This document shows, piece by piece, positions 25,701-37,900 of a stretch of 64,000 nt of DNA. Location of the stretch: contig NC_092685.1 in assembly GCF_964275005.1 (NCBI RefSeq), positions 10,441,654-10,505,653 on the forward strand, read 5' to 3'. Each line of letters begins with the position of its first letter. Position 1 is the stretch's first letter. This DNA comes from Diadema setosum. Taxonomy: Eukaryota > Echinodermata > Echinoidea > Diadematoida > Diadematidae. The notes beneath the pieces were generated by a model. The model was not told the DNA's origin, searched no databases, and saw only the letters and a list, made by a program, of their open reading frames with translations. The translations under genes and the position numbers were made by a program.

Positions 25701-28700
25701 TTTTTTTTTTTGTCTGACGTAGCAAGTCTTTCGGTATACTGCTCTTATTGTTGAAAATGTTTTGTGCACGATGCTGACACAACATGGTACAATCATTATG
25801 TAGGCCTACTGCAAATCAGAAACAGTTGCAAAACCTGGCCATTTTTTTAAAATAAAAGTCGACGTGTCGTGTTCGTTATGAAAGTGCCTGCGTGTATATA
25901 GGACCTACATTGTTATTTTATACTTGTTTTATTCTGTGTTTCCTCAGGTTGGATCGGGTCAGTCGCGTTTGGGATCATGTTTGCCGCCTCTCCCATTTCC
26001 ACCGGACTCTTCAAGCGTTTCGGGCACCGCAAGGTTGCCGTCGTGGGCGTCATCTGCTGCAGTGCTGGGCTCCTACTCTCTGCCGCTGTCCCACACCCGT
26101 ACTACCTGTTCGCCACCTACAGTCTCCTCTTCGGGATCGGCTCGAACTTCATCGACAATACCTCGCTGAACTTGGTCGGCACCTACTTCCCGCGGAAGAA
26201 CAGCGCGAGAGCATCGTGCTTCGCCACGCTGGGCTGGAGCGTCGGTGAGCAGTTTTAACGATCACCCCAATATCAAATTATTGCCTATACCTCTTTACAA
26301 AAATAGAGACGGAATATATACATCCAAGCAATCAATAGCAAAATGCGCTTGGTAAAAATTATGAAGTGAAGAATCATTGGTTTATACATGATCGCCATGT
26401 CCAGAATTACAAACACCTGCGTCTCAGTTAGAGCCTCTATAGCGCAGCTTATTTAAGTGCACATGATAGAAACGTTGGTGGCGCAGTATAGGAAGTAATA
26501 ATTCAAGACCGACGTCATCTTGGACGTATACCTCTTTAAAAATAGCAATTATGCTGATATCAACATCTCATTATAGAAAGGAAAAAATATTCAAAAACTT
26601 TATCAATGCTTAACATCTCCACTGGTGAAAGATATGAAGATTATTCGAATTGAAGCAGATAAGAGTATAGAAGTAGACCTATGCTGTAATGGTATTGTGT
26701 GTGGTTACATACGGAAAAGAGGAAAGTTTTTCTTTCGTGACAGTAGCACGCTGCCCCTTTGGGCCATGGACGCGAAAATTCCTTCTTCCCGTCAATTACA
26801 TACCGTCCAGAATTTTCTATTGATGTTCTACATGTGTCAATTAGCGCAGCACAGTCGTATTCACATTTCCAGCTGAAGGATGAACACTCATACATGAAGT
26901 AATGCATTTTGAAATAAAACTAATCAACAACATGAACAGAGGGCATTGTTGGTGACGAGGCCAAAGTATGAACTCGTGTACAACAAAAATGTGTCATTGA
27001 TCGAAACATAATCCGTCCATTTATGATGAAATAAACATTTCACATAATTTTTTCTGTTTTCGTCACTTCCTGCAGGCTCACTGTCATTGAATCCAGCCAT
27101 CGAAATCCTGTGTGAAAAATTTGGTTGGAGGAAGACGTTCATCATTCTTGGCTGCTCCCTCTTCGTCTTGGGCCTGGTTTGTGCAGCATCGTTCAGGAAG
27201 AAAATTGATTACATCGAGGTTCCAATCCCAGACGAGGAGGACGAGGAGGAGAAACAAGCCCTCGATGGGGACTGTTGTGATGGGGAGGAGGGGGAAGGCA
27301 CCGCCAAGAATGATGCAGTCTTCAGCAAAAACGGGTACACCAAGGTCGCCGATGACAACAAAGTTGTCGACTCTATGCTAGGCGCGCAGCTTGAAACTAT
27401 TAAGGAATCCGCTCTTAGTACTGAAAATGTCAACCAAAATTGTCATAATGCCACGAGCGAAAGAAAAGAAAGTGCTACATTTAAGTCAACAATGTGCACT
27501 CAAAATGCCGCCCCGTCAGACTGTGACCCCGCAGCGCCGAAAGACAACAACGCGCCTTCAGGAACCGGCAGCGAGTCCCGGCAGGGCAGCGTTGGCTCCA
27601 GGAAGGACAGCACGACTAGCAAGGGTCGTCGGGACAGCAGCAATAAACTGCGACGGAGCAGCACAGCAACAAGGTCGGACAACAGTTCGGGGGTGCGGCG
27701 CGACAGCAAAGGTCGCAGGAGTAGCAGCTTGACGTCTCGCCGGGACAGTATCGTAAGCTTCATCAGCAGGCGGGACAGCGTGTGGTCGAGGAGGGACAGT
27801 ACGAGGTCGCGCAGGATCCCGATCCCGGACAACACACCAAAGCATACCACCAAGGAGTACATCAAGGCTTTCCTCGTTACCTTCAGGGCGCCGGGTATTG
27901 TGCTCTGGTGCATAGCCAATGTTCTCATGAACATGTCGCTGATATTCCCGTTTGTTAACTTCGTGAGTGTATACATATCTTCTTCCTTGGACTTCCTGAA
28001 TTCACCTTTTGTAATTCATGTGCCAGGCTCTCGAGAACGGAAATGCTGCATACACATTCACTATTACTGCAAACAGAGGTCCGTTGTAATAAAAAGAAAG
28101 AATGTGCGAAAACTGCTGAGCTGCAATGTGCATGCAAGATCCATGCCTTTTTGACACAGTTAATTATTCTTACAAGATATTGTCCCCTACGTGAGCACAT
28201 TTACAATTCAAAGTACTAAAAATACATTCTTTAATAGAGTAAAAATCCTCCGTCCTTTTAAAACACATGAGGCAAGCATAATCTTGTTTGTACTTCACTT
28301 TTTGTTGGTAATTTACTTTTGTGTGTTTTGTTGGAGTGGTCGAACTGAACGTATCAGTCGAACGAACTTTTCCCAGTGAAAGTCTGTAGCTTCACAGCTC
28401 CCGTTTGAGAAATGTAAGGAACTGCTTGATCTTTGCCAATGGCAGTGCTCAACCTTCGTAATTTTCTTCGTTCATCTTGTTTCAGATAAAATACATGGAA
28501 ACAATAGGCATTCCGTCGTCAAAAGGTGTCCACGTGTTGATGGTCTTTGGCGTCTGCGATATGATAGGTCGTGGCGGATCCGCGATATTTGGAGACTACA
28601 TCCCCTTTCACACCGTGTACGTGTACCCCATCTCAAACCTGATTATGGGCGGGGTCACCCTCTGCCTTCTGGTTATCACCAAAATACAGGGTCTCTATGG

Positions 28701-31700
28701 TTACGCTATAGGTGAGTGCAACCCTCTACTCTTCTTTTCAATCGCGACCCTTCACCGAGAAACACTAGGGGAAATCAGACAAATCAGTGTTACTTCATTT
28801 GAATAAAGAAAATATATCTTCATAGTGTATATCATACCTTGTGACAAAATTGGACAAGAATATGAGTAACAACAATTGCGAATATTGACAATTTGTCAAA
28901 TCAGTGATGAAATTCCTTTCATTCAAGCGGTTGATCATCAAGTAGGTATAATAATAATCCTCTAAGATTAGAGGATCATTATTATACTTTCTTGATGATC
29001 AATCGCTTTCCTCGGCATTTTACTTTCAGTTTTGTAAGTTACTATCTTATATTATTCTGCTGACAGGTTGGAATGTCCTGATCAGCTATATGGGCCGACT
29101 TTCACAACAAAATGCATTCACTATTCAAAAAAAAACAAAAAAAAAAACAAAAGAAAAAACGAACTTTTAATTAATCTTAACGATATAAAAATATTGAAGA
29201 AAGTCTTTAGTTTCTGTAATGGTCTGCAGTAGACCCCCAACTGTAAATGTCATGGCCTTGACCCAAATGTTTTCGTGAATGCTTAATTTTTGCTATGGTA
29301 TGGATCTCTCCTTTTTTTAAGAGAGAAACTCTCGTTTTGTCATGACTTGATACTGACTCTACTTAACACTGGTTTATCTTTCACAATGCCATCTTCTCTT
29401 ACAAGTTGTTGGTATCTTGACGGGTGTGGTGAACAGCATGCTCCTCAAAGTTTCAATGGACTTATTCGGGCACAAACTTCTGGCTGAAGCTTGGACGCTA
29501 ACCCTCCTGTCTGCTGGAATCGGCATCACATTCGGACCCTCTATAGCAGGTGTGTATAAATTGCTGTAAGGACATTGACTTGAACTGGGATAAGGATAAA
29601 AAACCCATCGTACCTAGTACTTCATTACATTCCATGAGTTTATGAGCAATTCTATCGTTCACATCTTTAATCGTAGCTATTCACTAACCATCCTATACAC
29701 GTGTCGTTGTACAAGTTGCAATCACTGTGTGGTCTGTTGTAACTGCATGGGTTTGTAATGGAAAATGCTTTCTGGATTGAACTGGTATATCACTTGCCTG
29801 ACTCACGTTGTTGCTATTTTTCACAAGTACCGTCCAAGTAGGAACAGATAAACTTACAGGGTATATTCATGCCTATATCTCGATAGGATGTATCAAGATA
29901 TGATATAATATGGAAACCGACTTAATATGAAGTAGGTTGTTTTAGTTTTCGTTGCTTGTTTGTATTACCCTGTGGCATATCACATGGGGTATTGTGAAGT
30001 TAAACATAATCTGGACTAACGCGTGTGGTATTACGACAGTGGCTATCACATGGCTGATCACATTTTTCTCTCTCTCGGTCTCTCGTAAAGAGAATGTGTA
30101 GGAAGTGGCTTGAGATCGAGGGTCACAATTGTTCTTCTTTGACAATGGCTGGATACTGGGCATATTTATTAACATGAAAAGTAAAGGGGGAAAAAACAAC
30201 AACAAAGAGCCATTGTGAGATGGGCTGTTTGATTCGCGACCGTAATCTTATATTGGGGTGACACACCTCCAGGGTTATCTTACACACCTCCGCCGTGTTG
30301 ATTTATCACGAGGGCGAGCTTGGTTTATTGCCAAGATAAAATGGCGCAGTCATCGACCGCAGCGAAGGGATATAATGGCGGAAAAGTATGTGGATGGTGA
30401 TGAAATGGTCGAATTTTGCGTTCTACCAAATATCGCATTGCCTCCCGTCTCTAAAAACCACAACAGGTGCTATTGTGACTGCAGGAAACCGTTAAAGGTG
30501 ATCACATCAAAACGTTTAAATTAAAGTTCTGTAACAGTTTTATTGAACCTCGTTGATAGTCTCTGAGTATCAGCAACCTTTACTTTCCGGTATCTGTGTT
30601 ATCGAGGCAAAATGTTATCACTGTGATGCTACTAAGGTGATTTCCGTGTCAGCAATGTTGTTATACGAACTTTCTGGCGAGGCTGATTGGAAAGGGTTTT
30701 ATGGAATACGCAACCTGTAATATCCGGGAGAGAATTCAACTTTTATAAAATAAGCAAGACCAAACACACAAACAAACTACAATACGGTTAATCGCTATCC
30801 ATAATAATCACGGAGGCAGTCCATAAAAGTGCAGTTACCCCAATGAGGCTGACCTTTTTCGGCTGTTATAACGTATTTACGAGTACAGTAATGAATATTT
30901 TATCAAGACCTGATTAAAAATAAGTAAGTCATGAAACGTTAAACATTCATCTTTTTTTTTGTCAAAATAGTTCTCAAACAGTTGTTATGATTATGCAAAT
31001 GAGTGAGCTGATGACGTCATTACCCCACAATTTTCCATCGATAATGTAAAAATAAAGGAAAAAATAAACTTCGATTCCTATGCTATAAAAATGTAAAAGG
31101 TCTGTAGTTGTCATAGCTGAATGATTTCAACATAGTGATCAGTTTGACACATTTGGATTTGAGGCTAGGGCATAATACTATACCTGAAAGGAAAAATTGG
31201 AAATTTCAAGATTTATGTACAAACTGTATGGCATGTTATGAGGCGATGACATCAACTTAACATTTGCATATAAGGTGACTGTTCAAGAACTTTTTTGTTA
31301 AGATTTGTGAAACCTCTCAATTTCATAACTTCTCTAATTTTTATCCGATTCTGATCAAAATAGAATGTTCACTATAGTGCTTGTAAAATGTCATTCTGTC
31401 TTTTCAAACTAACTTCTAACTGGTCCGGGATTATCTGTCGGTTATCTTACTGACCGCAGTGGTGTCCGCGCGCATCACATTCTTCTAGTAGGCGTATATA
31501 CCCTGTTGTTCATTTGCTGCATGCTCACTGTAAACATCTCCTGTTTCTCAACAATGGAGGAGCCGCATTTCTTTCTCTCTTCCTCTAAAGTTGGGGGATG
31601 AAGTCTAACCGGTACTATGGGAGGGTATTCATCTAAAGGGACTGCCTTACTGCAGGGACCTGGTAGGCTAATACAGTCTACCAGGTATCCACGCGCATCA

Positions 31701-31945
31701 CATTCACATCACATTCACATCACATCAACATCACATAACATCACAGTGGTCGGGAATCTTAAAACGGAACCCATTTTCTAGACCCATGGATCAAAGTTTT
31801 GATAAGAACGTATATCTAGTCAAACAATGACGTTTTTTATTATTGTACACTGTGGTGAAGATTTCAGTTTCAACTGTCACTAAAAAACAACAACAAACAA
31901 ACAAAGAAACTTATATTCAGTTTATCAAAGCATACATTCTCCCTT

Positions 31946-31976
<31 letters not shown>

Positions 31977-34900
31977 TGGGGGGGGGGGGTGGTAAGGTAT
32001 ATGAGATGTCTTCACTCTAGCAAGCCCCCTCCCCATCCCCATATCTGAGATACCCCACTAGACTGTCATTCGGTATACCATATATCTAAAACACTATAGT
32101 TGTATTTCAATCTTTCATTCCTTCCGGGTATTGTGTTGCAAGAACTGACATGACGAAGTAGTTATCCGATCACCAGATCTATAATCTTCCAAAAGACATG
32201 GTCTTTGCCCAAGGTGAACTTTGAACTGCATGTGTACACAATACGAAGGGTACGTTGTTTAAACTAGTGATGATAATGACGAATACAGTCTTTAGGCCGT
32301 AGATAACATGCTTGCAAGGGCGCCGGAAGCGGGGGGGCAGGGGTGGCACTTGCCCCCCCAAACAAAATGTTGGGGGGGCAAAACGATTTTTTGCCCCCCC
32401 AAAGTGCCCCCCCCCGAAATAATTAATCACTGATTTAAAGACCAAAATGAACAATAAAGACATATTTCTTGTCTAAATGTTGTAATTTCATAACTGAAAA
32501 TGTAAAAATTTTCGCCCCTAACGGGGCGAAAATTATAATACACTAACAACATACATTATTGTATCTATACACTAATAGTAACTTATGAGTAAATTTAGTG
32601 TATAGATGGTAGCCTCGTGTCCTTGAGTGTGCCCGCTGAAACATACCTTAAAAGTTGCTCGCTCGTTCTGCCCGTACTTATAGTAAAATGAAAAGTTTTC
32701 ATAAGTTATTATCATAGTCCTTCGCAGTGATTTCTTTTACTATGTTTAATTCTTCAGAAATTTAATTTAAAATGCTCTATAAAAGCGACTTTTATATTCT
32801 GTTTTTACAAAAAGTCCCTACCGTGGGAGGGGTACATCCCCCTCCCACACACTCCCCCGCTCGGTCACTTCGCTCCCTCGACGAGGATCTCACACCATCA
32901 CATAATATACCCCCGGGTATGTTTAAGATCATAGTCCTTACAACTGATTTTCTTCAATATTTTAATTCCCTAGAAATTTGCTTTTAAATGTTCTATAAAC
33001 GTGACTTTTATGCTCTGTTTTTACAAAAAGTCCCTACCGTGGGAGGGAGTATCCCCCTTCCCACACCCTCCCCCCGCTCGGTCGCTTCGCTCCCTCGACG
33101 AGGATCTCACACCATCACATAATATACCCCCGTATGTTTAAGATCATAGTCCTTCCAACTGATTTTCTTCAATATATTAATTCCCTAGAAATTTGCTTTT
33201 AAATGTTCTATAAACGCGACTTTTATACTCTGTTTTTACAAAATGTCCCTACCGTGGGAGGGGGTATCCCCCCTCCCACACCTTCCCCCCGCTCGGTCAC
33301 TTCGCTCCCTCGCCGAGGATCTCGCACCATCACATTATTAATGTACTCCCGTATGTTATGATCATAGTCCTTCCAACTGATTTTTCAATATGTCAATTCC
33401 CTATAAATTTGCTTTAAATTCTCTATAAACGCGACTTTTACACTCTGTTTTTACAAAAAGTCCCTACCGTGGGAGGGGGTATCCCCCCTCCCACACCCTC
33501 CCCCCGCTCGGTCGCTTCGCTCCCTCGCCGAGGATCTCACACAATCACATTATTATGTACTCCCGTATGTAATAATGAGTCCTTCGCACTGATTATTTTT
33601 CACTATGTTTAATTCCTTAGAAATTTGCTTTTAAATGGTCTATAAACGCGACTTTTGTACCCTGTTTTTGCAAAAGCTCCCTACAGTGGAGGGGGGGGGG
33701 GGGAGAGGACTTTCCACACCCCCCCCCCCCCCGCTCACTCGCTTCGCTCCCGCGCCGAGGATCTCACATCGTCACATAAAAATAATGTGCCCCCGTTGAG
33801 ATTTTGCCCCCCCAAAACCAGAAGTGTTCCGGCGCGCTTGCATGCTTGCACACGTGATGTTTGCTAAAACACTAGCTATACACAGCAAATGACATGATAG
33901 AAGAATATAGAATAAATCACTTCTTAATTTGCTTTTTTTTTATTACAGTTGCCAATTTGCGTGGATAAATACAGTTAATCGATCGTAGCAGAGAAAACAG
34001 ATCTGTACCAAATCCATAATGACTGAGAGAGGCCACCTTTTGCTTAATTGTCTCAGTTACACGTTCATGTCAATTGCAGTTTTAGTACAATCTTATTTAA
34101 AAAGATAGGAGAAAAATACACCTGTTACTCTTGAACTAATTCTGATTCCCGAGGAAATGGCGTGAAGGGAAACTTTTTCATTCATATGCCAAAGTCTTAA
34201 TCGCGAGAAGGAGCACTTAATACCAAAAGAAAGAGAGAGAGAAAAAATAGATTAGAAATGACAACCTCGTTTCATGGCACGTGTGCTTTTGCCATCTGTT
34301 TTAAAGTAACGATGTAATTTGTCAAGGCAGTAATAATACTAGAGTCATCGTTCACGGAATTTTCCGTTTCATTGTTTCTCTTATCTTATGCATATCGTTT
34401 CCTTGTGCTAAGGCACACTCGCTCCGTCGTGTTTGCCATGTTTAGATAAGGACTCGACGTCAGATGAACAGGCGTTTTGATATAGCTTTTTGTGAGTGCT
34501 TGCTATAGTTTCATATGGCTTGACGCAGTGGCGTAACTACGGGGGGGCATGGGGGGGCACGTGCCCCCCCAATCCGCTGGTAAAAAAAAAAAAGAAAAAA
34601 AAAAGAAGAAGAAAAAAGGAGAAAAAAAACCAAAATGGTAATTCAAGGGTTAGTAAACTGATTTTGAAATCGACATGAAAGGATGATCAAGAAAAAAGAC
34701 ATTTTTCTAAGATTTCTTTTAACCATATAAGAGGTATTATAGTGAAACATTGTTCAAAAAGCCCGGAGACGACAAAAGATTGTGATTCAGCGTGATTCCT
34801 GGTTGGCATTTTGAATATAAGCAGGATGTGCGCAGTGTACTCAGAACATCGGAATGGCAAAAAGAGTCGCTGCAATGTTACGCAATGTGATGTTTGATAG

Positions 34901-37900
34901 GTTGTGCGCATTTGCTATCAAAGCTTGATCATTGATTTTGCAGTATTGCTTTACATACTAGTCTATATTGAAATGCCTTGCATTGCCAATAATAAGACTT
35001 GACCTTGGCTATTTCCTAACTTTTCCATCTATATGAAACACACACACTCACAAACGCAAACAAATTAGGGGATGCTCTATATAAAGTGCAGATTTTGGAC
35101 ATCCTTCTCCCGCTTGGTCACTTCGACGCCCCCTCGCTATTCATACTCCCCCAATCATGAATATAAACCAACACCCTTGACTACCAGTGGCGGATCCAGG
35201 GGGCGCACCGGGCGCCCCCTCCCTCCAAAGCGAAAAAAAATAATACATGTAGCTACAAACGACAGTTTTTGGACTGTAAAATGTCAACATTTTCAAGCTC
35301 GCTCGCTTCGCTCGCTCGCATTTAACCGTTATATGCCATTCTCCTAATGTTACTGCCAATAATTGCCAGCAGTTGCGCCCGGTGCGCCCCCCCCCCCCCC
35401 TCCTGAGTTTCCAAAGCGAAAAATATAGCTACAAACGGCAGTTTTAAGCTCGCTCGCTCGCATTTAATCGTTATGCCGTTCTCCTGATGTTACTGCCAGC
35501 AATTGCCAGCAGTTGCGCCCGGTGCGCCCCTTCTCCTTAATTTCGAAAGCGAAAAAATATAGCTAGAAACGGTAGTTTTGGGACTGTAAAATGTCAAAAT
35601 TTTCAAGTTCGCTCGCTTCGCTCGCTCGCATTTAATCGTTATGCCATTTTCCTGATGTTACTGCCAGCAATTGCCAGCAGTTGCGCCCGGTGCGCCCCTT
35701 CTCCTTAATTTCCAAAGCGAAAAAATATAGCTACAAACGGCATTTTTGGGACTGTAAAATGTCAAAAATTTCAATTCAACCGTTATATGCCATTCTCCTG
35801 ATGTTACTGCCAGTAATTGCCAGCAGTTGCGCCCGGTGCGCCCCCCCCCCCCCGAATTTCTAAAGCGAAAAAAATATAGCTACAAACGGCAGTTTTGGGA
35901 CTGTAAAATGTCAAAATTTTCAAGCTCACTCGCTTCGCTCGCTCGCATTTAATCGTCATGCCATTCTCCTGATGTTACTGCCAGCAATTGCCAGAAGTTG
36001 CGCCCGGTGCGCCCCTTCTCCTTAATTTCCAAAGCGAAAAAATAAAGCTAAAAACGGCAGTTTTGGGACTGTAAAATGTCAAAATTTTCAAGCTCGCTCG
36101 CTTCGCTCGCTCGCATTATTTTAATCGTTATGCAGTTCTCCTGATGTTGCTGTCAGTAATTGCCAGCAGTTGCGCCCGGTGCACCCCCTCCCCTTAATTT
36201 CCAAAGGGAAAAAATATAGCTACAAACGGCATTTTTGGGACTGTAAAATGTCAAAAATTTCAAGCTCGCTCGCTTCGCTCGCTCGCATTCAACCGTTATA
36301 TGCCATTCTCCTGATGTTACTGCCAGTAATTGCCAGCAGTTGCGCCCGGTGCGCCCCCCCCCCCCCGCCCCGAATTTCCAAAGCGAAAAAATATAGATAT
36401 AAACGGCAGTTTGGGGACTGTAGCGTAAAATGTCCAAATTTTCAAGCTCGCTCGCTTCGCTCGCTCGCATTTAATCGTTATGCAATTCTCCTGATGTTGC
36501 TGTCAGTAATTGCCAGCAGTTGCGCCCGGTGCGCCCCCTCCCCATAATTTCCAAAGCAAAAATATGTAGCTACAAACGGCAGTTTTTGGATTGTAAAATG
36601 TCAACATTTTCAAGCTCGCTCGCTTCGCTCGCTCGCATTAAATCGTTATGCAATTCTCCTGATGTTGCAGTCAGTATATAGTAATTGCCAGCAGTTGCGC
36701 CCGGTGCGCCCCCTCCCAATAATTTCCAAAGCGAAAATATATAGCTACAAACAGCAGTTGGGGACTGTAAAATGACAAAATTTTCAAGCTCGCTCGCTTC
36801 GCTCGCTCGCATTTAATCGTTATGCCATTCATGTTACTGCCAGCAACGGCCAGCAGTTGCGCCCAGTGCAACGCCCTTAATTTCAAAAGCAAATATATTA
36901 TTATATATAGCTACAAACGGCAGTTGGGGGACTGTAAAATGTCAAAATTTTCAAGCTCGCTCGCTCCGCTCGCTCGCATTTATTTATACCGTTATGCAAT
37001 TCTGATGTTGCTGCCATAAGGTGCCCCCCCAATGTCTTGACCCACGGTACGCCACTGGCTTGACGAATACAACCCTTGTGGGAAACGAACGCATATCCAC
37101 CTCCGTTGGAGGCGATAATTTCGCGATCGACCAGAATCGAGTAAACTTTCGATTTTGAGATTATCGCTTTGTATGACCGCACTTATCAAGATGAACAACA
37201 TGACAAAATTCACAACTGACGGGCAACTATGCGATAATAAACGGATGAGTGTCACTTTCTGAGGTAGCCGTGGTTAAAGATGACTGTGAACTATGAAATC
37301 GTTCATGGTACGTCATGACTTGAGATAGGACTGTGATGTTTGTTTTTATGAAATATTCTTGACAAGGAAGTATATCCGAGCGCAATGGAGGGTGGAAATT
37401 GTAAATGTGAAACTTCAGATACTTTTCAGCTCTTTGTGAAAACGCTTTTGTGTGCCTCCTGTCCAGTGAATGTCGGAAACATATACGGGTCCGTTTGTTC
37501 AACTGTTTCTCCAACAGTGACCAAACTTAGAGATGCACTTAGGACTTATCAATATCATAGTGCCTGCTTTAGTGAAAGATCTGCCTGTGCTAACCCCTTT
37601 AATCATAAACATTCCTTCATACATTATTGGAATAAATATGATTTTATCGAAACTCGCAGTTTTGATATTTGTCTTCATTTACCCAATTAAAATTCGTACG
37701 TGTTCATAGTACGCATCGCTTATGATTTACGTTCCATTATCAGTCGTACATGATTTTGCATTTCTAATCGCCCAAAGAGGGTAAGACACAATCTGGCAAT
37801 TGTGCTGTTTTGTCCGAGTTTGGGGAAGCTTGCATTGCACTGTTTATTTTAGTATGTTGTCTCTATCAACATGAACACGAATTAGAGATTCCCTTTGATT

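Larger units (their letters stand above)
7640..25947 (+). other. MCT-like intron 1 (18.3 kb)
   Basis: It is bounded by GTGAGT and TTTCCTCAG. No other gene is recognised inside it. It contains microsatellites, several inverted-repeat elements listed separately, a recurrent 16-bp array (10168-10415), an element with internal tandem copies (16679-17776) and a long palindrome (22456-22656). Stretches such as 7830-10160, 14000-16670, 17780-19980 and 22720-25940 show no named feature apart from simple runs. Confidence 0.7.
32315..33840. mobile_element. Non-autonomous hAT-type element 1 with 215-bp tandem array
   Basis: The ends CAAGGGCGCCGGAA and TTCCGGCGCGCTTG are inverted (13 of 14 match). CATGCTTG is directly repeated at 32307-32314 and 33841-33848, a perfect 8-bp target duplication typical of hAT transposons. 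Just inside both ends are G-run/C-run stretches that can pair. The interior has no transposase frame. It holds a palindrome (32507-32534) and about five tandem units of 215-217 bp. Confidence 0.85.
34526..37057. mobile_element. Non-autonomous hAT-type element 2 with about 160-bp tandem array
   Basis: The ends CAGTGGCGTAACTACGG and CCCACGGTACGCCACTG are inverted (first ten bases exact). They are flanked by an exact 8-bp GCTTGACG duplication, as expected for hAT. A 20-bp perfect palindrome centred on CACGTG lies at 34551-34570. An A-rich run follows (34580-34625), then about 500 bp of unique sequence, then a 10-unit tandem array from about 35183 that starts with a second hAT-like end (CAGTGGCGGATCCAGG, 35187). 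No transposase frame is present. Confidence 0.87.

Noticed and set aside
25892..26248. Alternative frames of 118 and 81 residues over MCT-like exon 2
   Set aside because: Only the frame giving WIGSVAFGIMFAASP continues exons 1 and 3 and matches the MFS pattern.
27500..27976. Minus-strand frames of 158 and 95 residues opposite MCT-like exon 3
   Set aside because: They are shadows of the GC-rich Arg/Ser coding strand, which has clear family homology.
36153..36892. Repeated open frames with RASEASELEN-type peptides on the minus strand
   Set aside because: They are translations of the tandem array units, broken between units, with no sign of protein-level selection.
32775..37010. Regularly spaced repeats resembling a CRISPR array
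   Set aside because: Units are 140-217 bp with no short-repeat/unique-spacer pattern, lie inside hAT-type elements, and the DNA is from an animal.
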